From: Deltaproteobacteria bacterium
GTDB lineage: Bacteria > Desulfobacterota > Binatia > UBA9968
Assembly: GCA_005878685.1 (NCBI GenBank)
Contig: VBLN01000181.1
Location: forward strand, 1 to 5,662
Reading direction: 5' to 3'
DNA: 5,662 bases
Positions 1 through 5,662 of this stretch are shown in pieces. Positions within the stretch are counted from its first letter, which is position 1. The number at the start of each line of letters is the position of its first letter. The position numbers and the translations under genes are program-made. Under the pieces are notes generated by a model. It did not search any database. It worked only from the letters and a program-made list of their open reading frames with translations, and had not been told where the DNA came from.

Positions 1-1
1 C

Positions 2-307
2 CTCTGAGTAACACAGAGCATCATAGAGGTCTTCCTCCAGTATGGCCATTCGCAGCCTGCGTCCTTGGCTTTGCCCGGATTCGATAGCGCTTCTGATCGG
101 ATGTGGCCCGATATTCGGCGCCGCCGAAACCACGTACTGATAGGACTCGCCCAAAGCGCCGGCTGCAGCCACCAAAGTCGGAAGAACAAAGTGGACTTCC
201 TCTCGCCGGCTTCCGGGAAGCAAGCTGATCAAAGGGACAGAGGGATCCATGTCATGCTTGCGGAAAAATTCAGCCCGAGTGAGCTTTGACCGCACCCGCT
301 TGACTAG
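2..307 (-). pseudogene. lpxB: LpxB-like C-terminal fragment in a different frame, continues past window edge
   Basis: On the minus strand from 307 a 102-codon frame with no stop reads LVKRVRSKLTRAEFFRKHDM, then DPSVPLISLLPGSRREEVHF (the LPGSR-x-x-EV motif of the LpxB C-terminal domain), VLPTLVAAAGALGES and finally ILEEDLYDALCYSE at the edge. The last part corresponds to the family stretch just before the A-S-G-T-A-T-L-E motif, which would lie outside the window. It is offset in frame from the N-terminal fragment and lacks its own start. By comparison with the family string GVPV-x-F-V-G-H-P-L, the join has only 2 nt between the GVPV codons and the CTA (Leu) codon where 18 nt are expected. That is a net loss of about 16 nt, which explains the frameshift. 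It accounts for the otherwise gene-free interval 1-303. Confidence 0.8.
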
Positions 308-729
308 AGCACCGGAACTCCTGCCCTCTGGTAAAATCTTTGCTCAAACGGAAAGATAACGATCATCCTGCTCACGTAGCGCTGGATTTTCTTAAGCCTG
401 CCCTTGCCCCAGGCCCAGATCTGCGGGCTGACAAAATAGATCACGGAGACTCCAAATTGCTTCAGCCGCCGGGCCAGAGGTAAATTGAAAGTCGGAGTAT
501 CCACGAGAACAGGCAGCCGCGGCCGTTCATGCCGTATCATCTGGACGAGCCTTCGGTACGCCGAGTAGATCGACACCAGATGGCGGGTGAATCCGAGGGA
601 GGCCACGACAGAGTGGCCGGTAAGATCTGCGATGAGTCTGACGCCCGCTCGTGCCATCGTCTGTCCGCGGACGCCAAAAAAACTACCGTCCACCTCCAGA
701 TGCTCGCTTATTTCGGAAGCAAGCTTCAA
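304..729 (-). pseudogene. lpxB: LpxB-like (lipid A disaccharide synthase) N-terminal fragment, truncated and frame-disrupted
   Basis: LpxB joins UDP-2,3-diacylglucosamine and lipid X to form the lipid A disaccharide at the inner membrane. The 141-residue frame matches the family N-terminal half: FFGVRG with QTMARAG (17-29), the VDTPTFN segment (76-82; the family usually has D-x-P-D-F-N), YFVSPQIWAW (98-107) and IFPFEQRFYQRAGVPV (125-140). The family GEASGD start is absent: the homology begins at KLASEISEHL, immediately after the stop of the condensation-like gene, so roughly 20 residues are missing. The only start is a TTG at 729 in a TTGA overlap, preceded in frame by TGA. The frame ends at TAG 306-304, directly after GVPV, and homology resumes in another frame at 307. 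The intact family is about 380 residues. I read this as a decayed or recombined paralogue. The product is unlikely to be active because both the N-terminal motif and the GHP region are gone. Confidence 0.8.
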
Positions 730-2081
730 TCATCGCCTTTGGAAAAATGTTCTAGTCTTGTAAGGAAAAGGTCCATCAGAGTGCGCACCTGCGAATCGCT
801 CAGGGCGGCCTCGCGGTAAACGGCGGTTAATTTGAGCTGGTCGTCCACGGTCGCAGGCGATACAACAAGAGGCAAGGCGGGACCGGTTGGTGGGATAGGA
901 AAACAGGCGAGAACTTTCCCTCTGCCTCCGGGAAATTCCGAGCTTCTCATTTTAATGTAACTCAGACCCGCCGAGAAAGGATAGACCTTTCGATACCAAG
1001 ACCGGTCTTCTTTGGCGCCGAGCCATCGCCGCAGCAAGAGGACGGTCAAAAAATCCCACTCCGGCCCGCCAAAGCGCTTTTCTCCTTTTTCCACCCGCGT
1101 CTGCCGGACAACCTCGTCGAGCATCGCGTCGAAGTCGCCGCTATCCGGATCGTTTAGCAGCGTTACCCAGTGGCCGACAAACAGACCAAAGCAGTCCGAA
1201 AGCTGCTTCGGTGCAACTTGCCGGAGATCGACGGCCGCCGCCAAAGCCAGGCCGCGCCTGCGCCTCTCAAGCTTACGGGAAGGCGTGATTCGCGCCATGG
1301 CCGCTCCCAAGGTCGTCAAAAAAGCGTCGTTGACGCTCACTCTTCGCCTTCTGCAGGCGGCGGTCAAGCGCAGTAAAAAGTGCTGCGGCGTGTCAAAGAG
1401 CAAGACCCGCGAGCCGGCTCCCCGATCTATCGATTCGGGTAGGCGATAGACGTAGCGCAAACGGCCATAGAGCCGGCACGCACGTGCGAGAGTTCTGATG
1501 TAGCCCAGACGCCGGTAATGGCTCTTCATGACTTCTCCATAGTCGGGAGGATGCATCCTTAAAGAAGTCCGAGGAGGGGCCGACGCCGTTCCGAAATAAC
1601 GCGCGAAGACGCGGCGCAAGAGAAGACGTATCGAAACCCCATCGGCGATGAAATGACGCCATACAAGAACAAGAAAATGGCTTTCCGAGCGGAGATCGTC
1701 AATAACAAACCACTTGACAGGGTGATGCGGCGACAGCGGGAAGGGCAACTTCACTTGTTCCGTAAGAAACGCGCCAAGTGTGTCTAGGACGCGATCGCCG
1801 CTCTGGATCGCTTCAAGCCGGATGGTCTCGATGGGTTTGTATTCGTAGCTCCTCCGCTTACGATCCAGCAGCAGTTTTCCCAAGCCCGCTTCTTGACACG
1901 ACTCCTGAATGGCTCCCTGCAGCGCTTCGAAGTTCGCACGGCCGCGCAGCTGAAAGACGGCGCCGGCGTTGTATGGCTCGGCCTCCTCCCACAGGGCCAT
2001 GACCTGCTGAAACGGATTGAGCTTAATGGGCCCGATTGCATTCGCAGTCGTTGAAATCTGATCGCCTTTGCTATCGCTCAC
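726..2081 (-). CDS. Stand-alone condensation-domain-like acyltransferase (HxxxDG)
   Basis: Belongs by motif to the CoA/carrier-dependent acyltransferase superfamily that includes NRPS condensation domains and WES/PapA-type enzymes, which form amide or ester bonds from acyl thioesters. With GTG 2081 it has 451 residues, the size of one free condensation domain. Motifs in order are KLNPFQQVMALW near the N-terminus (about 20-31), the active site RHFIADG (His143, Asp147, Gly148), SVNDAFLTTLG (249-259) and VDLRQ (284-288). I do not see a DFGWG motif. Arg clusters at 74-77, 244-247 and 273-276 make it basic. The frame stays open upstream to a TTG at 2153, overlapping the acyltransferase by 43 nt. 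GTG 2081 is preferred because AGGA sits 6 nt upstream and it leaves a 29-nt gap. The stop overlaps a TTG that opens the lpxB remnant. The substrate is unknown; a role in attaching the locus's acyl chain is inferred from context. An acyl-CoA rather than ACP donor is equally possible. Confidence 0.8.
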   Translation of the reverse strand: MSDSKGDQISTTANAIGPIKLNPFQQVMALWEEAEPYNAGAVFQLRGRANFEALQGAIQESCQEAGLGKLLLDRKRRSYEYKPIETIRLEAIQSGDRVLDTLGAFLTEQVKLPFPLSPHHPVKWFVIDDLRSESHFLVLVWRHFIADGVSIRLLLRRVFARYFGTASAPPRTSLRMHPPDYGEVMKSHYRRLGYIRTLARACRLYGRLRYVYRLPESIDRGAGSRVLLFDTPQHFLLRLTAACRRRRVSVNDAFLTTLGAAMARITPSRKLERRRRGLALAAAVDLRQVAPKQLSDCFGLFVGHWVTLLNDPDSGDFDAMLDEVVRQTRVEKGEKRFGGPEWDFLTVLLLRRWLGAKEDRSWYRKVYPFSAGLSYIKMRSSEFPGGRGKVLACFPIPPTGPALPLVVSPATVDDQLKLTAVYREAALSDSQVRTLMDLFLTRLEHFSKGDD

Positions 2082-2087
2082 GGATGA

Positions 2088-2091
2088 TCCT
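2088..2091 (-). promoter_or_regulatory. Shine-Dalgarno (AGGA) deciding the GTG start at 2081
   Basis: On the minus strand TTAGGATCATCC precedes GTG at 2081-2079. AGGA is 6 nt from the start codon, a normal spacing, and it falls just after the acyltransferase stop (2113-2111). No comparable site precedes the upstream TTG at 2153. This is the clearest ribosome-binding site in the window; the other internal junctions rely on overlaps. Confidence 0.6.
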
Positions 2092-2110
2092 AAACAAAAT
2101 TTGGCAACTT

Positions 2111-3079
2111 TCAGCGTAAAGAAAGCTCCTTTTTGGTGCGGTACGTTTTCCAACGGTCATGCATCCAGAAGTACTGCTCCGGATATCGTCGAACAATGGT
2201 TCCCATCTCGCGATTCATCGCCTCCGTAAGGCGAAAGATCTCGCGCTTTTCGTCTTCGTGAACCACAGGCCATATCGGATCGCTGACAAAGGGATCAAAA
2301 CGAAAACGCTTAGACTTGCGGCAGCAAGCCACGACGACAATCGGCCGATTGTAAAGGACCGCCAGCAGGGCGGGAATGGGGGTAGTCGTCGCTTTGCGTC
2401 CCAAATAGTCGACCACTATCGCTTGCATCGTGCTCTGATCGGGTAGCATCCCGATCGACTTGCCTTGACGGAGTGCTCTTTGCAAGAGATAGATCGAATT
2501 GGTTTTGGGGATGATGACCTGACCGCTCGCCTCACGATGCGAGAAGAGCCACCTTTCCAGATACAGATTGTCCAGAGGCCGGACAATAATGACCAAAGGA
2601 ATGCCTGCGCTGTAGCCTACGAAAGGAAGAAATTCCCAGTTGCCGAGGTGGGGCGTGACAAAAATACACCCTTTCGATTTTTGATGTATCTCCCGGGCCT
2701 TTTGAAAAAAAGAATCCAATCCTTCTCCAGCCGCTTGGATCCGCTTCCGGCCTCGAGGGCTGTTCAGAAAGGAAACAAACTTCGCCGTCTCAAATAGAGA
2801 CGCGATAAAGGAATAACAGCTCTGACGTGCCAGCGCTGTAATTTCCTCCGGACTTTTGTCTTCTTGGAAAACCGCGCGAAGATTTTCCACTGCGATCCGC
2901 CGCCGCCTCGGAACAAAAACGTAGCACAGGCTTCCGAGAATTCCGCTAAGAAAATGGCCCATGCGAAGAGGCAGGAGCGCGGAGAGATGGAAGGCCAAAT
3001 AGACGGACACAAACTCAAAAAGTTGGACGAGCTTGCTCTTCTCTTTCTTGCCATTTTTCCGGGCAGGTGAGAGGGTCAT
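2111..3079 (-). CDS. LpxL/HtrB-family lipid acyltransferase (LPLAT superfamily)
   Basis: Predicted inner-membrane acyltransferase that moves an acyl chain, normally from ACP, onto lipid A precursors or a related glycolipid. With the ATG at 3079 it has 322 residues, close to the roughly 300-residue family norm. The N-terminal 60 residues hold hydrophobic stretches (about 20-38 and 42-56) that should anchor it in the membrane. The catalytic HX4E motif is HLGNWE at His144-Glu149. Further family motifs are RPLDNLYLE (167-175), GMLPDQ (210-215) and the C-terminal YPEQYFWMHDRWK (299-311). A GTG at 3100 would add seven residues and overlap KS2 by 25 nt. I prefer the ATG because it forms an ATGA overlap with the KS2 stop, as at the preceding junction; neither start has a clear Shine-Dalgarno sequence. 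The acceptor and acyl donor are unknown. Its place behind two ketosynthases suggests that it loads their product onto a lipid. Confidence 0.9.
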   Translation of the reverse strand: MTLSPARKNGKKEKSKLVQLFEFVSVYLAFHLSALLPLRMGHFLSGILGSLCYVFVPRRRRIAVENLRAVFQEDKSPEEITALARQSCYSFIASLFETAKFVSFLNSPRGRKRIQAAGEGLDSFFQKAREIHQKSKGCIFVTPHLGNWEFLPFVGYSAGIPLVIIVRPLDNLYLERWLFSHREASGQVIIPKTNSIYLLQRALRQGKSIGMLPDQSTMQAIVVDYLGRKATTTPIPALLAVLYNRPIVVVACCRKSKRFRFDPFVSDPIWPVVHEDEKREIFRLTEAMNREMGTIVRRYPEQYFWMHDRWKTYRTKKELSLR

Positions 3080-4365
3080 GGAACGGAAAGAATCAGGCAC
3101 GACGATTGCCCGGCAATCCCATAGCTAAGCGAGAGGAACAGCTTTTTCTCGCTGGCTCGATGATGGCTCAGCACTTGGATGTCGGAAAATTCTGGCTCTG
3201 TTATGGTAAAATTCAAAGTCGCAGGGATCAGCCGGTTGCGAACGGCATAGATCCCCAAAACCAGCTCCGCCAAGTCACTGGCCGCGCCCATATGGCCCGT
3301 GTAAGGTTTCATGCCGCAGACCGGGACATCGGCCCCTTCCGCTTCCAACACTTCTCGGATGGACGTTAATTCGGAGCGGTCTCCCTTCTGTGTCGCACTC
3401 CCGTGCGCGCTGATAAAAGCCAGATCGGCAACGTCACAGCCGGCCTCATTCAGGGCGAGGCGCATGCTCCGGCTGCAGACTCGTTCTGGAACGGTCAGTC
3501 CTCGACCGGGCGAAAACTCAACGGCGTTCCCACAACCTTTAATCGTCGCCAAGACATTCCTGTTGCGCTGCGCCACGCTCTCTTCGGCCTCAAGAAAGAT
3601 CGCAGCGCCTCCCTCACCGGGAATGAAACCATCCCTCAGCCGGTCGAAGGGCCTGAAGGACTGCTCCCCTGCGTCACACTTCGACAGCAAACCCAACCCC
3701 TGGAGCTCGTAAAGCGGAACCTCGGTAATCCAGTTGCCGTAGCCAGCGGCCAGGGCGATGTCGGCCCGTCCCTGTTGAATGGCCCGGAAGGCTAGCTCTA
3801 GCGCCTCACTGCCACAGGGAGAGAGGCTGGCCAGACTCGTATTCGGGCCCATAAATTCGCCAAAGGCCGACAGAAAGCTAAAAAGATTGTTCAAAATCGA
3901 TTGCAGGAGAAAGAAAGGATTCACTTGGGTGAGGGTTGCCTGGTTGAGCTTCTCAAAGCTCATCTCCTGCCACTTTCCGTTTGTCCCCTCTTTGGTCGCA
4001 GGGTAGAGAAAGTCGCAGCCAATATTGCTGAAATCTCCCGACGCGATATACAATGCTCGGCGGTCCCGAGGAATCACGGATAAGTCAGCCCCGGATCGTT
4101 TTAGCGCCTCGCACGCAGAAGAAAATCCGAGCAGAGCGCCGCGATTCAAAAACTTCATCTGAGGCGCCAGAGCCGGGAGAATCGGATCGATAAGCTCGAA
4201 CGGCTTTACCTTGCCGAAGTACTGGAAGCAATGGGGGAGATCGTCTTTTGGGTAATAGCCAATGCCACTCCTTTGGTCGCATACAGCTGCCCAGTTCTCT
4301 TCAATCCCGATTCCCACTGGAGTGGTAAGACCGACTCCGGTAATGGCCACCGTCCGTCCGGTCAT
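3076..4365 (-). CDS. Divergent beta-ketoacyl-ACP synthase (KS2)
   Basis: A 429-residue thiolase-fold ketosynthase, with start ATG 4365-4363 overlapping the dehydratase stop (ATGA). The N-terminus RTVAITGVGLTTPVG is typical of KAS I/II. Catalytic residues are all present: Cys184 in SLSPCGSEA, His321 in SAHGSATQ, Lys353 in GMKPYTGH and His358. The His-to-Lys spacing (32) equals that of FabF. It is therefore expected to be capable of condensation, unlike chain-length factors, which lose the Cys. Unusual features are the nucleophile context SPCGSEA instead of the common T/S-ACA/T, about 20 extra residues before the Cys compared with FabF (C163), and GIAG (416-419) in place of the GFGG gating loop seen in KS1. 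These changes suggest altered substrate or chain-length preference, or a regulatory partner role. The neighbouring KS1, dehydratase and acyltransferase point to a specialised acyl chain. The stop TGA overlaps the next start (ATGA 3079-3076). Confidence 0.93.
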   Translation of the reverse strand: MTGRTVAITGVGLTTPVGIGIEENWAAVCDQRSGIGYYPKDDLPHCFQYFGKVKPFELIDPILPALAPQMKFLNRGALLGFSSACEALKRSGADLSVIPRDRRALYIASGDFSNIGCDFLYPATKEGTNGKWQEMSFEKLNQATLTQVNPFFLLQSILNNLFSFLSAFGEFMGPNTSLASLSPCGSEALELAFRAIQQGRADIALAAGYGNWITEVPLYELQGLGLLSKCDAGEQSFRPFDRLRDGFIPGEGGAAIFLEAEESVAQRNRNVLATIKGCGNAVEFSPGRGLTVPERVCSRSMRLALNEAGCDVADLAFISAHGSATQKGDRSELTSIREVLEAEGADVPVCGMKPYTGHMGAASDLAELVLGIYAVRNRLIPATLNFTITEPEFSDIQVLSHHRASEKKLFLSLSYGIAGQSSCLILSVP

Positions 4366-4817
4366 TTGAGGAACCCGCTCCTGGTGAGAAACTGAAAAAG
4401 CCGCTTTTGATCATCCACATTTTCAAGCTCGGCCAGAGACACCACATCGCCTTCGAATTCCGCGGTGATTTTCCTCTTGCCCGCCACCGCACAGATCCCC
4501 GAAAAACTCCTGTTCGCTGGAGAGTCGCCGGGCTTCCGTTGCACCTCAAGCTCCACTGAGTCGCCAGGATAAGTAAAGCCATAAAACATGCCGCGACTCA
4601 CTTGCTTGAGGAGAAACCAGTTCTCAAATTTGGAGGAAGCCGCCTCCAGCCAGCCAGCGAGCTGGACTAACGCCTCTAAGAGTAGCGCCCCGGGCATGAT
4701 TGGGTTCTTGGGGAAGTGATGCTCCAGAAAGTCCTCGCTCAGAGCGACATTCTTAACGCCCTTTATGCTTTCATTCGCTTTCCACTCAACAACACGGTCT
4801 ACTAGAAGATAACGCAT
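4362..4817 (-). CDS. 3-hydroxyacyl-ACP dehydratase, FabZ/FabA-like hotdog fold
   Basis: Predicted to remove water from 3-hydroxyacyl-ACP to give trans-2-enoyl-ACP, following the condensation catalysed by the adjacent ketosynthases. The protein is 151 residues, the usual size for FabZ. It opens with RYLLVDRVVEW, the FabZ-type N-terminal strand. The active-site motif is HFPKNPIMPG with His34, followed by Glu48 in LLLEALVQLAG. The 14-residue His-to-Glu spacing is that of FabZ. The late hotdog strand motif YPGDSVELEV is at 83-92. The C-terminal tail (about 125-151) is not recognisable. The ATG at 4817 lies 6 nt after the KS1 stop. No strong Shine-Dalgarno sequence is visible, which fits translational coupling. 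The stop overlaps the KS2 start as ATGA (4365-4362). No FabA-type isomerase function can be asserted. It could also serve a polyene or polyketide pathway, because hotdog dehydratases of this type occur in aryl-polyene loci. Confidence 0.9.
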   Translation of the reverse strand: MRYLLVDRVVEWKANESIKGVKNVALSEDFLEHHFPKNPIMPGALLLEALVQLAGWLEAASSKFENWFLLKQVSRGMFYGFTYPGDSVELEVQRKPGDSPANRSFSGICAVAGKRKITAEFEGDVVSLAELENVDDQKRLFQFLTRSGFLK

Positions 4818-4823
4818 AGGGTT

Positions 4824-5662
4824 CTACGCTACATATTTTTTAACGACGACAGAGGCATTCTGCCCTCCGAAGCCGAAGGAGTTCGACAGTGCAGCCTCGA
4901 CTCGGCGACACCGCATCACATTCGGCACATAGTCCAAGTCACACTTGGGATCCGGATTGCTAAGGTTAATCGTTGGATGAATCTCATCCCGGTAAACGGT
5001 GAGCGCCGTATAGACAAATTCAGGCGCGCCTGCAGCCGCCATGAGATGACCGATCAAGGACTTGCTCGAGCTGATGGCGATTCGCCGGGAGCGCTCCTTG
5101 AAGACTTTCTTAACGGCTAGGGTTTCCGCTGCATCATTGAGCCTGGTCCCGGTGCCGTGCGCATTGATGTAGTCGATGGCGTCGGGTTCGAGACCGGCAT
5201 CTTTTAGTGCGTTCTCCATGCAAAGCGCCGCTCCCAGACCTTGGGGGTGCGGCGCGGTCACCTGGTAACTGTCCATCGACGAGCCGTAGCCGCCAACCTC
5301 CCCATAGATTTTCGCTCCTCGTTTAAGCGCGTGGCCTTCGTCTTCGAGAATAGCGACTCCAGCCCCCTCGCCGATGACAAGCCCTGCCCTCTTTCTGTCA
5401 AAGGGACGGCATGTGACCCCAGGGTCGACGGAATCCGTAGCGGCGGCCTGCAGCAGCACAAAGCCAACCAGTCCCAAAGGATTGATCATCGAGTCGGATC
5501 CTCCCGTCAGGATGACGTCGGCGTCGCCTCGCTGAATCGCCCTGAAACCGATACCGATCGCCTGTGTCGCAGAGGCGCAAGCGGATGTCACCGTGCAATT
5601 AAGCCCCGACAAGCTAAACTTCGCTGCAATCACCGAAGCGGCCCGATGCGAGTGATTGCGCA
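4824..5662 (-). CDS. Beta-ketoacyl-ACP synthase, FabF (KAS II) type, KS1; 5' end outside window
   Basis: This enzyme would condense an acyl thioester with malonyl-ACP, elongating a chain by two carbons in the cytoplasm. The frame is open from the window edge: 278 codons are visible, beginning with RNHSHRAAS, and it ends at TAG 4826-4824. The catalytic residues are intact: Cys28 (visible numbering) in TSACASATQ, His168 in NAHGTGT, Lys200 in SSSKSLIGH and His205. The gatekeeper loop GFGG is at 263-266. Cys-to-His spacing (140) and His-to-Lys spacing (32) match E. coli FabF (C163, H303, K335). By that comparison about 135 N-terminal residues lie beyond 5662, so a GTG at 5633 is internal and not the start. 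The gene ends 6 nt before the dehydratase, so the two are probably cotranscribed. The family is certain. Whether it is the housekeeping fabF or a dedicated copy is inferred: pairing with a second KS, a dehydratase and an acyltransferase favours a dedicated one. Confidence 0.95.
   Translation of the reverse strand, partial: RNHSHRAASVIAAKFSLSGLNCTVTSACASATQAIGIGFRAIQRGDADVILTGGSDSMINPLGLVGFVLLQAAATDSVDPGVTCRPFDRKRAGLVIGEGAGVAILEDEGHALKRGAKIYGEVGGYGSSMDSYQVTAPHPQGLGAALCMENALKDAGLEPDAIDYINAHGTGTRLNDAAETLAVKKVFKERSRRIAISSSKSLIGHLMAAAGAPEFVYTALTVYRDEIHPTINLSNPDPKCDLDYVPNVMRCRRVEAALSNSFGFGGQNASVVVKKYVA

Noticed and set aside
65..289. A 74-residue plus-strand frame in the stretch after the lpxB stop
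   Set aside because: The minus strand over the same bases encodes a clean LpxB C-terminal domain (LLPGSRREEV), which explains the openness of the region.
300..316. Programmed ribosomal frameshift joining the two lpxB halves
   Set aside because: There is no slippery heptamer at the junction, and the conserved residues between GVPV and LV are physically missing, so a shift would not restore a complete protein.
1012..1449. A 145-residue plus-strand frame opposite the condensation-like gene
   Set aside because: The translation is Ser/Arg/Lys-rich with no recognisable domain, and the opposite strand carries HxxxDG-family motifs throughout.
2082..2153. TTG at 2153 as the start of the condensation-like protein
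   Set aside because: It would overlap the acyltransferase by 43 nt with a rare start codon and no ribosome-binding site. The added residues show no family similarity, while GTG 2081 has AGGA at 6 nt.
3311..3795. Open plus-strand frames opposite KS2
   Set aside because: They overlap a gene with an intact catalytic set and continuous family homology, and their translations show no recognisable motifs. They are antisense shadows of a GC-rich coding region.
3076..4365. KS2 as a chain-length factor (inactive KS partner)
   Set aside because: Chain-length factors replace the active-site Cys (typically with Gln), whereas Cys184 and both His residues are present here.

Overview
The window is a densely packed stretch of one strand (all genes on the minus strand, read from 5662 towards 1) from a Gram-negative bacterium. 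The lipid A disaccharide synthase (LpxB) remnant and the LpxL/HtrB-type acyltransferase imply an outer membrane or a lipid A-related lipid pathway. The phylum cannot be fixed from the sequence. The composition is moderately GC-rich, and the LpxB fragments resemble those of non-enteric groups such as Acidobacteria-like lineages, which is only an impression.

Layout in transcription order: (1) the C-terminal two thirds of a FabF-type beta-ketoacyl-ACP synthase, KS1, cut by the window edge (5662-4824); (2) a FabZ/FabA-type hotdog 3-hydroxyacyl-ACP dehydratase (4817-4362); (3) a second, divergent beta-ketoacyl-ACP synthase, KS2 (4365-3076); (4) an LpxL/HtrB-family lipid acyltransferase (3079-2111); (5) a free-standing condensation-domain-like acyltransferase with an HxxxDG active site (best start 2081, end 726); (6) an lpxB-like gene that is broken. 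Its N-terminal glycosyltransferase half lies at 729-310 without the first roughly 20 residues. Its C-terminal half is in another frame at 307-2, and the conserved GHP segment between them is missing.

The genes are separated by 6 nt (1/2), ATGA overlaps (2/3 and 3/4), 29 nt (4/5) and a TTGA overlap (5/6). This is the pattern of one translationally coupled operon. No intergenic region is large enough to hold a promoter or terminator, so the operon begins upstream of 5662.

Together the genes suggest a dedicated type II fatty-acid or polyketide elongation module: two ketosynthases and a dehydratase, with ACP and ketoreductase presumably outside the window. Its acyl product would be transferred to a lipid or sugar-lipid acceptor by the LpxL-like enzyme and perhaps esterified or amidated further by the condensation-like enzyme. 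The logic resembles aryl-polyene or flexirubin-like loci (KS, DH and LPLAT genes together), but no aryl-starter gene is visible and the product is unknown. The stretch 1-303 has no intact gene, only the frame-shifted LpxB C-terminal coding sequence.
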